Source of the DNA: a virus
Virus record (IMG/VR): IMGVR_UViG_3300036781_000230
Location: 1-64,000 of that record
Length of the DNA: 64,000 nt
Direction: 5' to 3' (one strand)
This document shows, one piece after another, positions 25,187 through 35,012 of this stretch. Position 1 is the first letter of the stretch, and each line of letters begins with the position of its first letter. A model generated the notes under the pieces. It searched no databases. It saw only the letters and a program-made list of their open reading frames with translations, and had not been told where the DNA came from. Position numbers and translations under genes: made by a program.

Positions 25187-26386
25187 ATGGCATATTTTCC
25201 TCCAGTAATTACGGCAGCAGGGCTCTCTATACCTACTTTCAATGATATTCAAGCTGTTATCCTGAGCGCCTTTCAGTCGATCTATGGATCGACTACTTAC
25301 CTCGGAAATGACTCTGCTGATTATCAATGGATTTCTGCTCTAGCTCTTAAGTTAAATGACAATATGGGTCTCTGTCAGTTGGCCTATAATGCTCGATCCC
25401 CACTTACTGCTATAGGTTCTGATTTAGATTCTATACTTAAGATTAATGGATTAACTAGACTTTCTTCTTCTAATTCATCAGTAACTCTGTTACTTACTGG
25501 TTTATCTGGAACTCCTATTTACAGCGCCATTATAGCTGACGTGAATGGTATTCTCTGGCAACTTCCTCCAACAGTAACTATCGGTCCTGGTGGAAGCGCT
25601 AGTGCTACTGCTATATGTCAGCAAGGTGGTCCGATTAGTGCTGCTCCAGATACTATCAAAACTCCAGTCGGTGGATTTACTGCTGGTTGGAACACAGTAA
25701 CTAACCCTTCGGCCGCTAACGTAGGAACTCCTGTAGAATCTGATTCTAATGCCAGAGCTCGTCAATCTGTTTCGGTAGCTCTACCATCTAGTACTAGACT
25801 TGCTGGAACCGTCGCTGAAGTCAAAGCAGTGGCTGGAGTTACTCTTACTAATATCTTAGAGAATCAAACTGGAGTTACTGATGCTTACGGTAACCTTGGT
25901 CACTCTATGACTGCTGTTGTAATGGGTGGAACTGATTTAGATGTCGCTACTGCTATCTTCAATAATAGAGGAATAGGATGTAACACTATTGGAGCTACAG
26001 CCGTATCTATGGTTGAAGTTTCTGTAACTGATCCCAATTCTGGAAATGTTATGGTTATTGGTTTTGTTAGACCTGTATCAGTTCCCATTTATGTCATGCT
26101 TGGAATTCACGGTCTAACATCTAATTATAATTCTGCTATGCAGACGAATATTCAGAATGCCGTAGCTAACTATCTCAATAGTTTGCAAATTGGAGAAGAA
26201 GTTACTCAATCTGCTTTATATGGAGTGGCTTTGTCTGCTATGCCTAATCTGCTTCAGCCTGATTTTTCCATTAGATCTCTTCAACTGGGAATTACTTCTT
26301 CCCCTACTGGAACTACAGATATTGATATGGATTTCTGGCAAGTTTCTTCTGGCTTATCAGCTAATGTTACTATCAATGCGGTGTAA
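25187..26386 (+). CDS. baseplate J-like protein
   Basis: 399 residues. N-terminal YGSTTYLGNDSADYQWISAL and AIGSDLDSILKINGLTRLSS, the middle GTPVESDSNARARQSVS, then LAGTVAEVKAVAGVTLTNIL and VVMGGTDLDVATAIFNNRGI are the marks of J-like baseplate wedge proteins. It forms the outer wedge that links the hub to the fibres. Confidence 0.85.
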   Translation: MAYFPPVITAAGLSIPTFNDIQAVILSAFQSIYGSTTYLGNDSADYQWISALALKLNDNMGLCQLAYNARSPLTAIGSDLDSILKINGLTRLSSSNSSVTLLLTGLSGTPIYSAIIADVNGILWQLPPTVTIGPGGSASATAICQQGGPISAAPDTIKTPVGGFTAGWNTVTNPSAANVGTPVESDSNARARQSVSVALPSSTRLAGTVAEVKAVAGVTLTNILENQTGVTDAYGNLGHSMTAVVMGGTDLDVATAIFNNRGIGCNTIGATAVSMVEVSVTDPNSGNVMVIGFVRPVSVPIYVMLGIHGLTSNYNSAMQTNIQNAVANYLNSLQIGEEVTQSALYGVALSAMPNLLQPDFSIRSLQLGITSSPTGTTDIDMDFWQVSSGLSANVTINAV

Positions 26387-26389
26387 ATC

Positions 26390-26977
26390 ATGCCTGGACA
26401 ACTTCCTATTCAATCACTTACTAATGGTTACTATCTAAACATATTAACCTCTGAATACAGAACAACCACCCAATTTAATCAGTGGTTTACTGTAGTTTTG
26501 AATATTGCTACTGATATTTCAAATTGTCTACAGTTTATTACGTCTGCTTTTGATTTAGATTTTGCTGTAGGAGTTCAACTAGATATTCTAGGTGTTTTAA
26601 TTGGAGTTAAAAGAACAGTTCCTTTCCAGCCTAATAACGGAATAAGTCCTGTTCTCGATGATGACACCTATAGAATACTCTTGAAAGCTACTATAGCTAA
26701 TAATCAATGGGATGGAACACAGGGAAGTCTGTATCCTATCTGGAAACAACTTTTCCCTGGTGGTCAAATTATTATCATAGATAATCAAAATATGACCGCA
26801 GACATCCTGATGACAGGGTCGTTCTCCTCTATTCTTCAAGACTTAATCACCAATGGAATGATTGTTCCAAGACCACAGGCTGTTCAATATAATTATGTCT
26901 TCGGTACGCTTCCATTCTTTGGATTCGGATTTAACAATCAGTTCATAGCTGGCTTTGGTACAGGCCATTGGGGGTAA
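26390..26977 (+). CDS. DUF2612 baseplate/tail protein
   Basis: 195 residues with a helical N-terminal half (LTSEYRTTTQFNQWFTVVLN), LDILGVLIGVKRTVPF and DDDTYRILLKATIANNQWDG, then ending in FGFGFNNQFIAGFGTGHWG. This is DUF2612, which follows J-like genes and helps attach fibres. Confidence 0.8.
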   Translation: MPGQLPIQSLTNGYYLNILTSEYRTTTQFNQWFTVVLNIATDISNCLQFITSAFDLDFAVGVQLDILGVLIGVKRTVPFQPNNGISPVLDDDTYRILLKATIANNQWDGTQGSLYPIWKQLFPGGQIIIIDNQNMTADILMTGSFSSILQDLITNGMIVPRPQAVQYNYVFGTLPFFGFGFNNQFIAGFGTGHWG

Positions 26978-26986
26978 TAAAGAACA

Positions 26987-27559
26987 ATGGCTGGCTCAAC
27001 TAATCTTCTTCAATTTAATCCCGGCGCAGCTAATCAAGAAACTGATGCTCAATATGCAGCAGATTCTCAACGAGCTGGTGGAACTATTAATGGTCAAATC
27101 TTTAATGATCAACTGGCTAATAAGTTATTCTATCAGCTCTCTACTTTCTGTACGGCTTTTGGATTGATGATGGCTTCTAAAGGCTATACTATTACAGATA
27201 CGGATATATCCGCTTTAGAAGGTCAATTAGCTAACGTTATCACAGCTGCTGATCTTAAAGCAAATCTTCAGATTTTAGGATTCTCTTCTACTACTAACTT
27301 TAACGCTGCTACTAGTAATGGTTTCCAAGTTACTCTTTCTGGAAATATGGTTGCTACAGCATCTGGAGTTTCTCCTGGTCAAGAGGTTACTTTCATAATC
27401 ATTCAAGACGCAACTGGTGGTAGAGATATTACCTGGGGCTCAGGATTTGCTGGAGGTCCTAGCCCAGCTCCTAACCCTAATCAAGTGTCTATAATCACTT
27501 TTTATGGTGATGGTGGTGGAACTCTTCGATCTAAGGTAGCTGGCGCAGTAACGAATTAA
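26987..27559 (+). CDS. tail fibre-type protein
   Basis: 190 residues: MAGSTNLLQFNPGAANQETD, then AQYAADSQRAGGTINGQIFN, FYQLSTFCTAFGLMMASKGY, and a C-terminal beta domain (VSPGQEVTFIIIQDATGGRD, ITFYGDGGG). It resembles fibre or collar proteins encoded between DUF2612 and the main spike. It may connect the baseplate to the larger fibres. Confidence 0.7.
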   Translation: MAGSTNLLQFNPGAANQETDAQYAADSQRAGGTINGQIFNDQLANKLFYQLSTFCTAFGLMMASKGYTITDTDISALEGQLANVITAADLKANLQILGFSSTTNFNAATSNGFQVTLSGNMVATASGVSPGQEVTFIIIQDATGGRDITWGSGFAGGPSPAPNPNQVSIITFYGDGGGTLRSKVAGAVTN

Positions 27560-27570
27560 GGGAGATTTTC

Positions 27571-28149
27571 ATGCGTAATTTTTTTAAGATTAGTGTCGTT
27601 GTGTTGTTTTTAGTCTCAGTAGCCTGGGCTATCAACTATGCAAATCAGTATAACACTCATCTACTTAATTCACTAGTAGATAACACGCCAATTGGACAGA
27701 GTCAAGCAGCGGCCGGTACATTTACTACTCTTAATGGAAGTTCTTCTACTATTAGCGGAAATCAAAACGTAGGAAGTTTTCAGATAGGTGGAGGAGCCCC
27801 AAACGGTCAAGTTTTGATGGGTAATGGAAGTACTTACATTCCTCAAAATATAGTTATTCCTCCAGCTGGAAGTCAAGTAGTTAGCACAACTATTACCGGT
27901 TGTTCTTTCGGCGGTTATAGCAATCTTAATTCCTGTGCTGGTACATTCTTTTGGACGACTCCTTTTGGTGATACTAATTATGATATAACGGGATGCATAG
28001 CAAATAGTAATAATGCTGCTTCTGTTATTGTAGCTCAGACTGGAACAAAACAAACGTATGGATTTTCGTACGTAGCAACTTTGATTATGATTAATGGCGC
28101 TGGAGGAGGATGGGCTCCTCAAATTACGTGCTCAGCTTACCACCACTAA
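27571..28149 (+). CDS. tail-region protein with Sec-like signal peptide
   Basis: 192 residues. Starts MRNFFKISVVVLFLVSVAWA followed by INYANQYN. The rest is fibre-like: SQAAAGTFTTLNGSSSTISG, PNGQVLMGNGSTYIPQNIVI and cysteine-containing strands (GCSFGGYSNLNSCAGTFFW, GCIANSNNAASVIVAQTG). The exported look plus four or more cysteines suggests a folded extracytoplasmic protein. Its ATG follows GGGAGA. Confidence 0.62.
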   Translation: MRNFFKISVVVLFLVSVAWAINYANQYNTHLLNSLVDNTPIGQSQAAAGTFTTLNGSSSTISGNQNVGSFQIGGGAPNGQVLMGNGSTYIPQNIVIPPAGSQVVSTTITGCSFGGYSNLNSCAGTFFWTTPFGDTNYDITGCIANSNNAASVIVAQTGTKQTYGFSYVATLIMINGAGGGWAPQITCSAYHH

Positions 28150-28172
28150 TAGTTAGAAACCAGGAGATTTAG

Positions 28173-31100
28173 ATGAGAAAGTTTTTGCTGTATGCGGCCC
28201 TAGTGTTTACTCTGGTTTCGACTGTTTCAGCTCAGTATGTCCCCACTCCTAACATTGGTTTAGAAATTCCAGCGAATGGTTCTAATAATTGGAACATTCC
28301 TCTTAACTATAATTTTAATAGATTAGATCAATTGCTTAGTGGGCAATTGTCTCTTCCTGGTCTTAGTGTTAGTGGAAATGTGACAGTAACTGGATCTGTT
28401 ACAGCTAATAGCTTTATCGGCGCGGGTGGTGCTGGTCTTGCTACGGCTTCCATAGCTTCTCAGTGGAGTCCTGTATACTATTCTGCTTCTCCTACTGGAA
28501 ATTCTTTTGCTGGAGTTTCTCCTTTTACTGGACTAGCAAAATATAGCGCTACCGGACCACCTTCTTCTGCTGTACTATCAGATATTAATTCTTTACTTCT
28601 AACTGGAAGTAATTGCTCTACCACAGGTACTGTTTATTCTCCAAAAAGTGGATCGTGTGTTGTTGCTGGTGGAGTAGCTGCTGGAAGTACGCAAGATGTT
28701 CAATTCAATACTAATGGGGCTTTTGCGGCTGACACGAATTTCTTTGGATACACTCTTGGGTCTCATACTCTTAGTACGACTAATCAAGTCAACAGCACTC
28801 TCTTTAGCTCAAAGAGCACAAACGACATACTGAATTCAGATATGTTCTTGACCAGCCCTACGAGTAATGACGGTGTACCGAATGCATTCGCTAGTTCGTA
28901 TTGCTCACCTGGACCTTGCTTAGTTACACGAAATACCAACAGCGCTGACAACTATGACGTCGGAACGGCGTTTCCTCCAAGTGGCGACACACTTGTAGAT
29001 CACCAACTTGGGCGCGAAACTTACATCATCCATAATCCTCCTGCCATTTCTGCTCCTCATACAAATAGCCCCTACGATTGCAACGGATTCAATGCAGCAA
29101 CCTGCCACACAGTTTTGTTTGATACTGTTGACCCTACTGCCACTGTACAACCTACTAGTCGTCCGGGGGTGGAAAGTGCTTCAGCAGCATTCAATATGTG
29201 GAGTTGGAACTACGGAAATTGTCCAAACTGTGGAAATACGCAATGGGGACCAGCAGGGAGTATGGAAAGTTTGTATGCTGGTTTTAGCTCACAAGGTATT
29301 ACTCAAGTTCGAACATCTGATGTAGTCAAGCATGGAACAGGAGATTGGAGTTCTTTCTATGCCTATTTCTTCAGTGATGGCGGGCAACCCGACTACTCTG
29401 GAGAAGGCGGAAATAATGAAACGATTCAAGGTGGTGAAACCAGTGATTACGGACACTTTATCGTAGGATCTGGGGGAACTGCTAATACCATATCTCTTCC
29501 AATTGTTTACAATTCTGCATTTACTCCGTCCAGTATAAATCGCAATGCTACTAGTGGTGGCGGTTATATGATAGATATTACTCAAGGATCAATTACTGGA
29601 CATGTAACTGGAGTAGATCAGACTCTTCCTCAGAACGCTTATGTTGGAATACTTCCTATAGATACTTCAGTTACCCCTTCAACAGCATATGGAAACACAA
29701 CTTGTGAAATGCCTGTTCCTGTATCCACCAATCCAAATCTGTACGGTTCAATTACCTGTACAATTAGTAACATTGGAGGAAGTAATTCAGCAGGTTTCAC
29801 TACGGGGTTTGCGGAACTTTCAGGAGACTTTCCAGAGGGAGTAACTATTACATCTGCTCCAACTCCAGCATCAGGAGGTAGCCAGACGGTAACTTTTACC
29901 TACGTACATCCACATGGTTCTACTCAAACGATGCTGTGGCAGGGAAGTAATGTTATTGGAGATTTTTTAAGTTGGGATTACTACACTGGACTTAACTCTA
30001 TGAAATCTCCATTTCATGTGTATGGAGCTACTGACTCAACCCATATTGTAGCTCAACCTCGTTTTGGTGGAGTAGTTATAAATCCTTATAATGCTGGAGT
30101 AGTTCAAACTGTTTCTAGTTTGACTCAATCTGGAACTACTGTAACAGCGCTGATCTATCCATCTACTTCAATATCTGCGATGCAACCATTTAATAAACAA
30201 TCAGCAGTTATATCTGGTTGTTCTGACGCAGGATTTAATCAAACCGTAACTAATGTCACGCTTCATCCGGCTGCTTCTCCTAATCAGACAGTTACATGGA
30301 CTTCTCCGGGAACTGGTTCTACTTGCGCTACTGCTTCTATAACTCTAGTTCCGGCAACATTCGCTTTTCATTTGTATCCAGGCGCTGAGCAGTTTGGTCC
30401 TGCGATTGCAGCACCGGCTAATCTTCCTCTCCTCATAAATAATGTTAATTGGACTCCAGGCGATCTCATCGAAATGCCTCACCACTTCGACTGGTCTGGA
30501 ACTGATTTACGCACAACTTGGATTGTGAATAATGCGACAGCTGTATTTGGAGGAAACAGTAATGGCGCTGGACACACCTTTCAAGGTCCAGGAATCGGGG
30601 GTCAATTCAAACCATTCAATGTAGGTATCGCTAATCCATGCTCCTACTACGTAGGATGCGGGGGAAATATTCCTCCGGTTTACATGGTGATATTTGGAAC
30701 TGGTGGTAATCCTTCTAATGGCGGTGTCAACGGAGGAGGAATCAGATTAGGAGAAGCTCCTATAAACGGTGGAGCTGGTCTAAGTATTGGTTGTGCCGAT
30801 GCTGCTCTCGGAGGATGCTCAAGCATTGATCCAATTATCTTTCTCCAGACTAATGAAAACGCTCAAGGAATCTTTGAGTTTTTGCCTGGTCTTTCTTCAT
30901 GGGCACTCCCTAGTTTAACTGTAGGTCTTCCATCACCAAATTCACGGCCAGGATTAGGAACTATCACAGCAGGTAGTTATCACATTGCTGGATTCGAAGA
31001 TAATACTTTAGGACTTAATTTCTACGGATACGGTAGCACAGTACTCAACACTCTAGGATTCTGTAACCATAATTCCTTCACTTTTGCAATTTCGGTTGGA

Positions 31101-32078
31101 ACCTGCACGAATGGGTCAAGGTTATCTACGTCGGTGGGAGAACTGGATGCTGGAGTCCTGAGGGCTGATGCTTCGGCTAGTTTGGCGAGTATTTCTGTTG
31201 GATTAGTTCCCCCAGTTAAGGCTCCTACTCTGGTATATACTGGAACAACTGGAACTACAGAAAGAAATTACGGAGTTTCTGTAGTTAGTCCTCTTGGAGT
31301 AGAAGGTGCTCTCGGAGAATCGACATATGTGGAGAATACCGCATCAACTCTAGATGCTAGCGATTATGTAACGATCACATGCCCCACATCATTACAGCCA
31401 AACTATCCAACCGGAACCACCTACAATGTGTGGTCTAGTACAGGCACTCCCTATCCCCTTGGGAATTGTCCAGTCGGCGGATCGATTGTTGATAATGGGA
31501 CACACAGTGCAGGAACTTATCCAACTCAATTTGCCAACATGACGGCTTTGGCCCTACAGTGGCAAGTAGAACTCGGAGGAGCTCTAGGATTCTGGAACTC
31601 TAATACAACTGGTAAAGCTCTAGACGTCTATATCAATAGACTTAGCGCTAACACTATAGGAATTGGTTCGACCCCAGGAACGAGTCATAACGGCAGTTTT
31701 GAAGCAGCTACTATTACTGCTGATACTGGTTTTGCTGGAAGCGGATCGGCTCTTACTAATATTAATGCTGTAAAAGTTAATGGGGGTTCTCTTCCTACTT
31801 CCACTCCATATCTTGCCACTAACGGCACTGGTCAAGTAATTGCTTCAACCAATATTCCCGTTAGATATGTTGGGACAATAACTTCAGTTGCTGGAACTAG
31901 TGATACCCTATCTGTCACTGGTTTAACAACCTCGAATCATTGTTCTATACAATTTACAAACTCAGGATCAGCTGCTCTTACTGGGGATTTTGTTTCAGTA
32001 GGTACCGGCTCATTAACGTGGAATCATTCACTATCTGTAGGCGGTGAGACGGTGGATGCTTTCTGCAATATTCCTTAA
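28173..32078 (+). CDS. large tail spike/fibre protein with Sec-like signal peptide
   Basis: 1301 residues, the largest gene. It opens with a signal-like MRKFLLYAALVFTLVSTVSA before QYVPTPNIGLEIPANGSNNW, then an attachment-like helix (NYNFNRLDQLLSG) and strand repeats (SVSGNVTVTGSVTANSF). The middle is beta-rich with many Gly, Ser and Thr and several cysteines; the end has a short beta domain (TLSVTGLTTSNHCSIQFTNS) and ends CNIP. It is the likely receptor-binding protein. A secretion signal on such a protein is unexpected and the cleavage is not proven. Confidence 0.75.
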   Translation: MRKFLLYAALVFTLVSTVSAQYVPTPNIGLEIPANGSNNWNIPLNYNFNRLDQLLSGQLSLPGLSVSGNVTVTGSVTANSFIGAGGAGLATASIASQWSPVYYSASPTGNSFAGVSPFTGLAKYSATGPPSSAVLSDINSLLLTGSNCSTTGTVYSPKSGSCVVAGGVAAGSTQDVQFNTNGAFAADTNFFGYTLGSHTLSTTNQVNSTLFSSKSTNDILNSDMFLTSPTSNDGVPNAFASSYCSPGPCLVTRNTNSADNYDVGTAFPPSGDTLVDHQLGRETYIIHNPPAISAPHTNSPYDCNGFNAATCHTVLFDTVDPTATVQPTSRPGVESASAAFNMWSWNYGNCPNCGNTQWGPAGSMESLYAGFSSQGITQVRTSDVVKHGTGDWSSFYAYFFSDGGQPDYSGEGGNNETIQGGETSDYGHFIVGSGGTANTISLPIVYNSAFTPSSINRNATSGGGYMIDITQGSITGHVTGVDQTLPQNAYVGILPIDTSVTPSTAYGNTTCEMPVPVSTNPNLYGSITCTISNIGGSNSAGFTTGFAELSGDFPEGVTITSAPTPASGGSQTVTFTYVHPHGSTQTMLWQGSNVIGDFLSWDYYTGLNSMKSPFHVYGATDSTHIVAQPRFGGVVINPYNAGVVQTVSSLTQSGTTVTALIYPSTSISAMQPFNKQSAVISGCSDAGFNQTVTNVTLHPAASPNQTVTWTSPGTGSTCATASITLVPATFAFHLYPGAEQFGPAIAAPANLPLLINNVNWTPGDLIEMPHHFDWSGTDLRTTWIVNNATAVFGGNSNGAGHTFQGPGIGGQFKPFNVGIANPCSYYVGCGGNIPPVYMVIFGTGGNPSNGGVNGGGIRLGEAPINGGAGLSIGCADAALGGCSSIDPIIFLQTNENAQGIFEFLPGLSSWALPSLTVGLPSPNSRPGLGTITAGSYHIAGFEDNTLGLNFYGYGSTVLNTLGFCNHNSFTFAISVGTCTNGSRLSTSVGELDAGVLRADASASLASISVGLVPPVKAPTLVYTGTTGTTERNYGVSVVSPLGVEGALGESTYVENTASTLDASDYVTITCPTSLQPNYPTGTTYNVWSSTGTPYPLGNCPVGGSIVDNGTHSAGTYPTQFANMTALALQWQVELGGALGFWNSNTTGKALDVYINRLSANTIGIGSTPGTSHNGSFEAATITADTGFAGSGSALTNINAVKVNGGSLPTSTPYLATNGTGQVIASTNIPVRYVGTITSVAGTSDTLSVTGLTTSNHCSIQFTNSGSAALTGDFVSVGTGSLTWNHSLSVGGETVDAFCNIP

Positions 32079-32084
32079 AAGATT

Positions 32085-32205
32085 TACGCTCAGACCTCAA
32101 TAAAGCGTAAATAGGGCGAAGATATTCTTCGACCCAATCTCCTAATCAGAGAGAATCAAGGCAGATGGGAAGTCATTCGTGAGGATGGCTTCCCGATTTT
32201 TCTTC
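32085..32205 (+). terminator. three hairpins ending in rho-independent terminator
   Basis: TTTACGCT/AGCGTAAA, then GGGCGAAGA/TCTTCGACCC around 32114-32135, then a 10-bp stem (32167-32176 with 32185-32194, one G-T pair) followed by GATTTTTC. The last is a clear intrinsic terminator after the spike gene; the first two lack T-runs. Confidence 0.75.
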
Positions 32206-32232
32206 ACTTTTAAAAGTATTGGGGAATAAGAA

Positions 32233-32580
32233 ATGATCAGAAGCATTCAACGAAACGGCCTGCTTTATATTCGATGCATGCTTTTGCTAACTTTTTTGTA
32301 CATAGCTCTATCTGGTAATTATCCTCCGGCTCACGCTCAAGTTCCTACTCAGAGTTTTATACCGGTTATTAGTCAGGCTGATCCAGTTCAAAATGAGCAG
32401 ATTTTAGAGTTGAATCGACATCTAGATAATACAGATAAAATAGTAGCTCAGCAAGAAACTGAAATTTCTAGTGTTAGAAATGACTACAGCCGAGGATACG
32501 GCATGGTCCAGGGATTTGGATGGCTTCTCACTTTTTTAGTTACTGCTAGCATTACAATTCAGGTTAGAAAGAAGGCATAA
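32233..32580 (+). CDS. lysis-region membrane/periplasmic protein (spanin-like or accessory)
   Basis: 115 residues. A possible signal (LYIRCMLLLTFLYIALSG, later AHAQ) is followed by a coiled-coil-like segment (NEQILELNRHLDNTDKIVAQ, QETEISSVRND) and a C-terminal membrane segment (FGWLLTFLVTASITI) with a KKA end. It starts the lysis cassette. A spanin or holin partner role is possible. Confidence 0.5.
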   Translation: MIRSIQRNGLLYIRCMLLLTFLYIALSGNYPPAHAQVPTQSFIPVISQADPVQNEQILELNRHLDNTDKIVAQQETEISSVRNDYSRGYGMVQGFGWLLTFLVTASITIQVRKKA

Positions 32581-32876
32581 TGATTTCCGAAATTAGTTTC
32601 GGTATCATGAGTATTTTCTATCATCTTTGTGTTGTCATTTCCTGTGCTTCTTTAGTGGCTAACTTTCTCCCCAGCGCCAGACTACTTAATCACTATCCTA
32701 AAGTTAAAGCTATTTATCTTCTAATAGTTGACTGGATAGCTTTACTTGCTCTAAATTTTAGAGCCGATCTTCCCTCTTTGGATAAAGAAATTTTAGGATT
32801 TAAACGTAGATTCAGACACGCCTACAGAAACTGGAAACAAAGTAGACAGGATACTGTAGTTAGAAAAGGAATATAA
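32580..32876 (+). CDS. putative holin-type membrane protein
   Basis: 98 residues with hydrophobic segments at about 8-30 (IMSIFYHLCVVISCASLVAN) and 42-60 (AIYLLIVDWIALLALN) and a strongly basic tail (KRRFRHAYRNWKQSRQ). Two membrane helices plus a basic end directly before the endolysin suit a class II-like holin. It overlaps the previous stop by 1 base. Confidence 0.5.
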   Translation: MISEISFGIMSIFYHLCVVISCASLVANFLPSARLLNHYPKVKAIYLLIVDWIALLALNFRADLPSLDKEILGFKRRFRHAYRNWKQSRQDTVVRKGI

Positions 32877-32878
32877 CT

Positions 32879-33424
32879 GTGATTGACCTAGACGCTGTAG
32901 TTCTATTTGTAATTAAACAAGAAGACTCAACTCTATCTGGAATAATTACGAATGATCCACTAGATAACGGTGGAACTACTAGATATGGGTTAACTCAGAA
33001 ATTTCACTCCGAACTAAAGCGGCAAGGATTTTTTGATAGAGGAGTTGTTCCTGCTGATCGTGCGCTGATAATGGCCCAACAGGCATATCAATCTCAATAT
33101 GCACAACCTCTAATGTTGACGTCATTTAACTCTCAAGCCATAGCTACCGCCATGCTTTCATTCGCTGTAGTTGAAGGTAATCACGTTGCTGTAAAATGTC
33201 TTCAGACTTCAGTAACTAAATGTGGAATACCCATAACTGTAGATGGACTATTAGGTCATGCTACAGTAGATGGAGCAAATACTATTGATCAGACTTCACT
33301 TCTTCAAGAGTGGATCAATCAAGAGAATACCTACTTTGAAACTATAGTAGAGCACAATTCGAGTCAGCAACGATTTTTAAAAGGCTGGGAAGCCCGGGCT
33401 GAAAAACTTAAAACACTTCTGTAG
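32879..33424 (+). CDS. endolysin, GH108-type muramidase with PG-binding end
   Basis: 181 residues, GTG start. The N-terminus VIKQEDSTLSGIITNDPLDN, then GGTTRYGLTQ has the GH108 pattern with Glu15 as the likely catalytic acid (the family usually shows E-G-G; here E-D-S). The second half (CLQTSVTKCGIPITVDGLLG, then HATVDGANTI) is the PG_binding_3 domain. It cuts cell wall glycan at the end of infection. Confidence 0.8.
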   Translation: MIDLDAVVLFVIKQEDSTLSGIITNDPLDNGGTTRYGLTQKFHSELKRQGFFDRGVVPADRALIMAQQAYQSQYAQPLMLTSFNSQAIATAMLSFAVVEGNHVAVKCLQTSVTKCGIPITVDGLLGHATVDGANTIDQTSLLQEWINQENTYFETIVEHNSSQQRFLKGWEARAEKLKTLL

Positions 33425-33432
33425 GAGTCATT

Positions 33433-33744
33433 ATGCATTATACTGCTTTCCAAATTTCTCTGTTTATGGTTCTGATCATCTTTGCTATAATGATTATCAG
33501 AGGTAAGACCGATCTTCCCCAGTTCATCGGTGCAATCAATAGTGTCGGCTCTCAGCCTACAGCCATAACTGTAATGATGATTGGTTGTATAATGCTGGTC
33601 ATGTGTAAGATATACGGTTTGGATTCAACTATCGCTGGCGGTATTATCGGAGTAGCTTCTAATATGTTAACTAACATGTTTGTGAAGACCCATACCGATA
33701 ATGCTGGTAATAAGAGCCAGGATTCAGAAATCCCAAAAGTGTAA
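33433..33744 (+). CDS. small membrane protein, alternative holin candidate
   Basis: 103 residues with membrane segments at about 6-22 (FQISLFMVLIIFAIMII) and 43-80 (AITVMMIGCIMLVMC..., GIIGVASNMLTNMFV) and a hydrophilic tail. It directly follows the endolysin after 8 bases, so it is either the holin or an antiholin. Confidence 0.5.
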   Translation: MHYTAFQISLFMVLIIFAIMIIRGKTDLPQFIGAINSVGSQPTAITVMMIGCIMLVMCKIYGLDSTIAGGIIGVASNMLTNMFVKTHTDNAGNKSQDSEIPKV

Positions 33745-33785
33745 ATCAACCTTTAACGCTTTATCAACCAGAGAAAGAGAGTATC

Positions 33786-34196
33786 ATGTCTAACCCAGTC
33801 ATTACATTCTTTGAAAAGATCGGTTCTAAGCTCGCCAGCATGTTCAAGAAGGCTCCATCCATAGAAGTACAGGTTTCTTCAGCCATTAACTACTGCGCTC
33901 CCTTTGTTGAAGAACTCGACACCTTGGTTGATCCCACATTGGCTCCTATCATCAACCCCATCATCGATAAGGTTAAAACTGGACTCGCTGCTCTTGCGGT
34001 GACTATTCAGCAAGCAAGTACCCCTACTGGTCAAACCAATCTTCAGAGTATTTTCTCTTCGCTGAAGAGCAATCTCTCTTCGTTGGAGTCTGCTGCTCAA
34101 GTTAAGAATCCTGAGAATGCAGCTAAATTCTCTCAGATTGTTAACTTGATTATCGGAGAAATTTCCGCAATCTCAACCTCTGTAATCAAGGCTTAG
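33786..34196 (+). CDS. 136-aa hypothetical helical protein
   Basis: MSNPVITFFEKIGSKLASMF start, then a Pro-bounded helical region (DPTLAPIINPIIDKVKTGLA) and repeats of Ser/Leu helices to the end. No membrane segment long enough to be sure. It lies in the lysis end of the late region. Function unknown. Composition is a little more G+C rich than its neighbours. Confidence 0.55.
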   Translation: MSNPVITFFEKIGSKLASMFKKAPSIEVQVSSAINYCAPFVEELDTLVDPTLAPIINPIIDKVKTGLAALAVTIQQASTPTGQTNLQSIFSSLKSNLSSLESAAQVKNPENAAKFSQIVNLIIGEISAISTSVIKA

Positions 34197-34216
34197 TTTA
34201 CTAAAGGAGATATCTG

Positions 34217-34891
34217 GTGGCAAAGTTACTCACTATCGCAAAGGTCGTGGCTCTCATTGCCATCAGTTTCTTCTTTGTGGAAGCTGGTCTATTCTTTAAG
34301 AATGGTATTATTTCTCTAGACAATACTTTAGTCTCCATTAATACAGCAACTGATTCTATATCAAAAGATTCCATTAAGCTTGGACAGACTCTTGATATGA
34401 TCAACAATCCAGACCCTCGACTCGGAACTATTAAACTAGTGAACAAAGATCTGGTTAATTTAAAAGATACACTAGTTCTAATAAACATGAGCGCTAAGAC
34501 CTTCAGCGATACGTCAAGAACCCAAGCTCTATACGCTCAGAAGTGGGACGGTCAAATCACCGACACTCTAGGAAATGTGAATAAAATTGCAGTCACAGCT
34601 AATCAGAGTATATCAGATACTTCTTTAGCACTACAATCTTCTGTGGTAGCTATAAAGCCTGTTCTTCAACAGACGACTTCTACTTTAGTCGCCACTGAGA
34701 AACTTATAAGTAATCCTGAAGTTGTTGAAACTATTCACAATCTCAACACTAGTAGTAAGGCCTTATCTGGAATAACCACAGACACTGAGACTTGGTGGCA
34801 CAATACTCTCTATCCTAAGTGGCCAAGAAGAGTAATGAATGTCTTAACTAATCAGAGCATGACAGCAATTAAGTGGTTCACGGGGAATTAA
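34217..34891 (+). CDS. membrane-anchored coiled-coil-like protein
   Basis: 224 residues, GTG start with AAAGGAG upstream. An N-terminal membrane anchor (IAKVVALIAISFFFVEAGLF) is followed by a long helical, Ser/Thr/Asn-rich region (KNGIISLDNTLVSINTATDS, VVAIKPVLQQTTSTLVATEK) and a tryptophan-containing end. Last rightward late gene; possibly a cell-envelope factor acting with lysis proteins. Confidence 0.6.
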   Translation: MAKLLTIAKVVALIAISFFFVEAGLFFKNGIISLDNTLVSINTATDSISKDSIKLGQTLDMINNPDPRLGTIKLVNKDLVNLKDTLVLINMSAKTFSDTSRTQALYAQKWDGQITDTLGNVNKIAVTANQSISDTSLALQSSVVAIKPVLQQTTSTLVATEKLISNPEVVETIHNLNTSSKALSGITTDTETWWHNTLYPKWPRRVMNVLTNQSMTAIKWFTGN

Positions 34892-34897
34892 GGATGA

Positions 34898-34941
34898 TGT
34901 GCAAAATTTGCGTGATAATTTACATTATTACGGTATGCATA
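34898..34941 (-). repeat. 44-bp bipartite element, copy 4
   Basis: On the plus strand TGTGCAA, 30 bp, ATGCATA, after the last late gene. An inner stem CGTGATAAT/ATTATTACG (9 bp with one wobble) is present. Read on the minus strand it lines up best with copies 3, 5 and 6. A 25-bp block further right (34955-34979) recurs beside copy 5 with 23 identities. Confidence 0.7.
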
Positions 34942-35012
34942 TTTATCCTTAGATAACCCAGGTTTCTCTAGTATACACTTTAAATTACTAGTTTTTATCA
35001 TTATATGCCATC

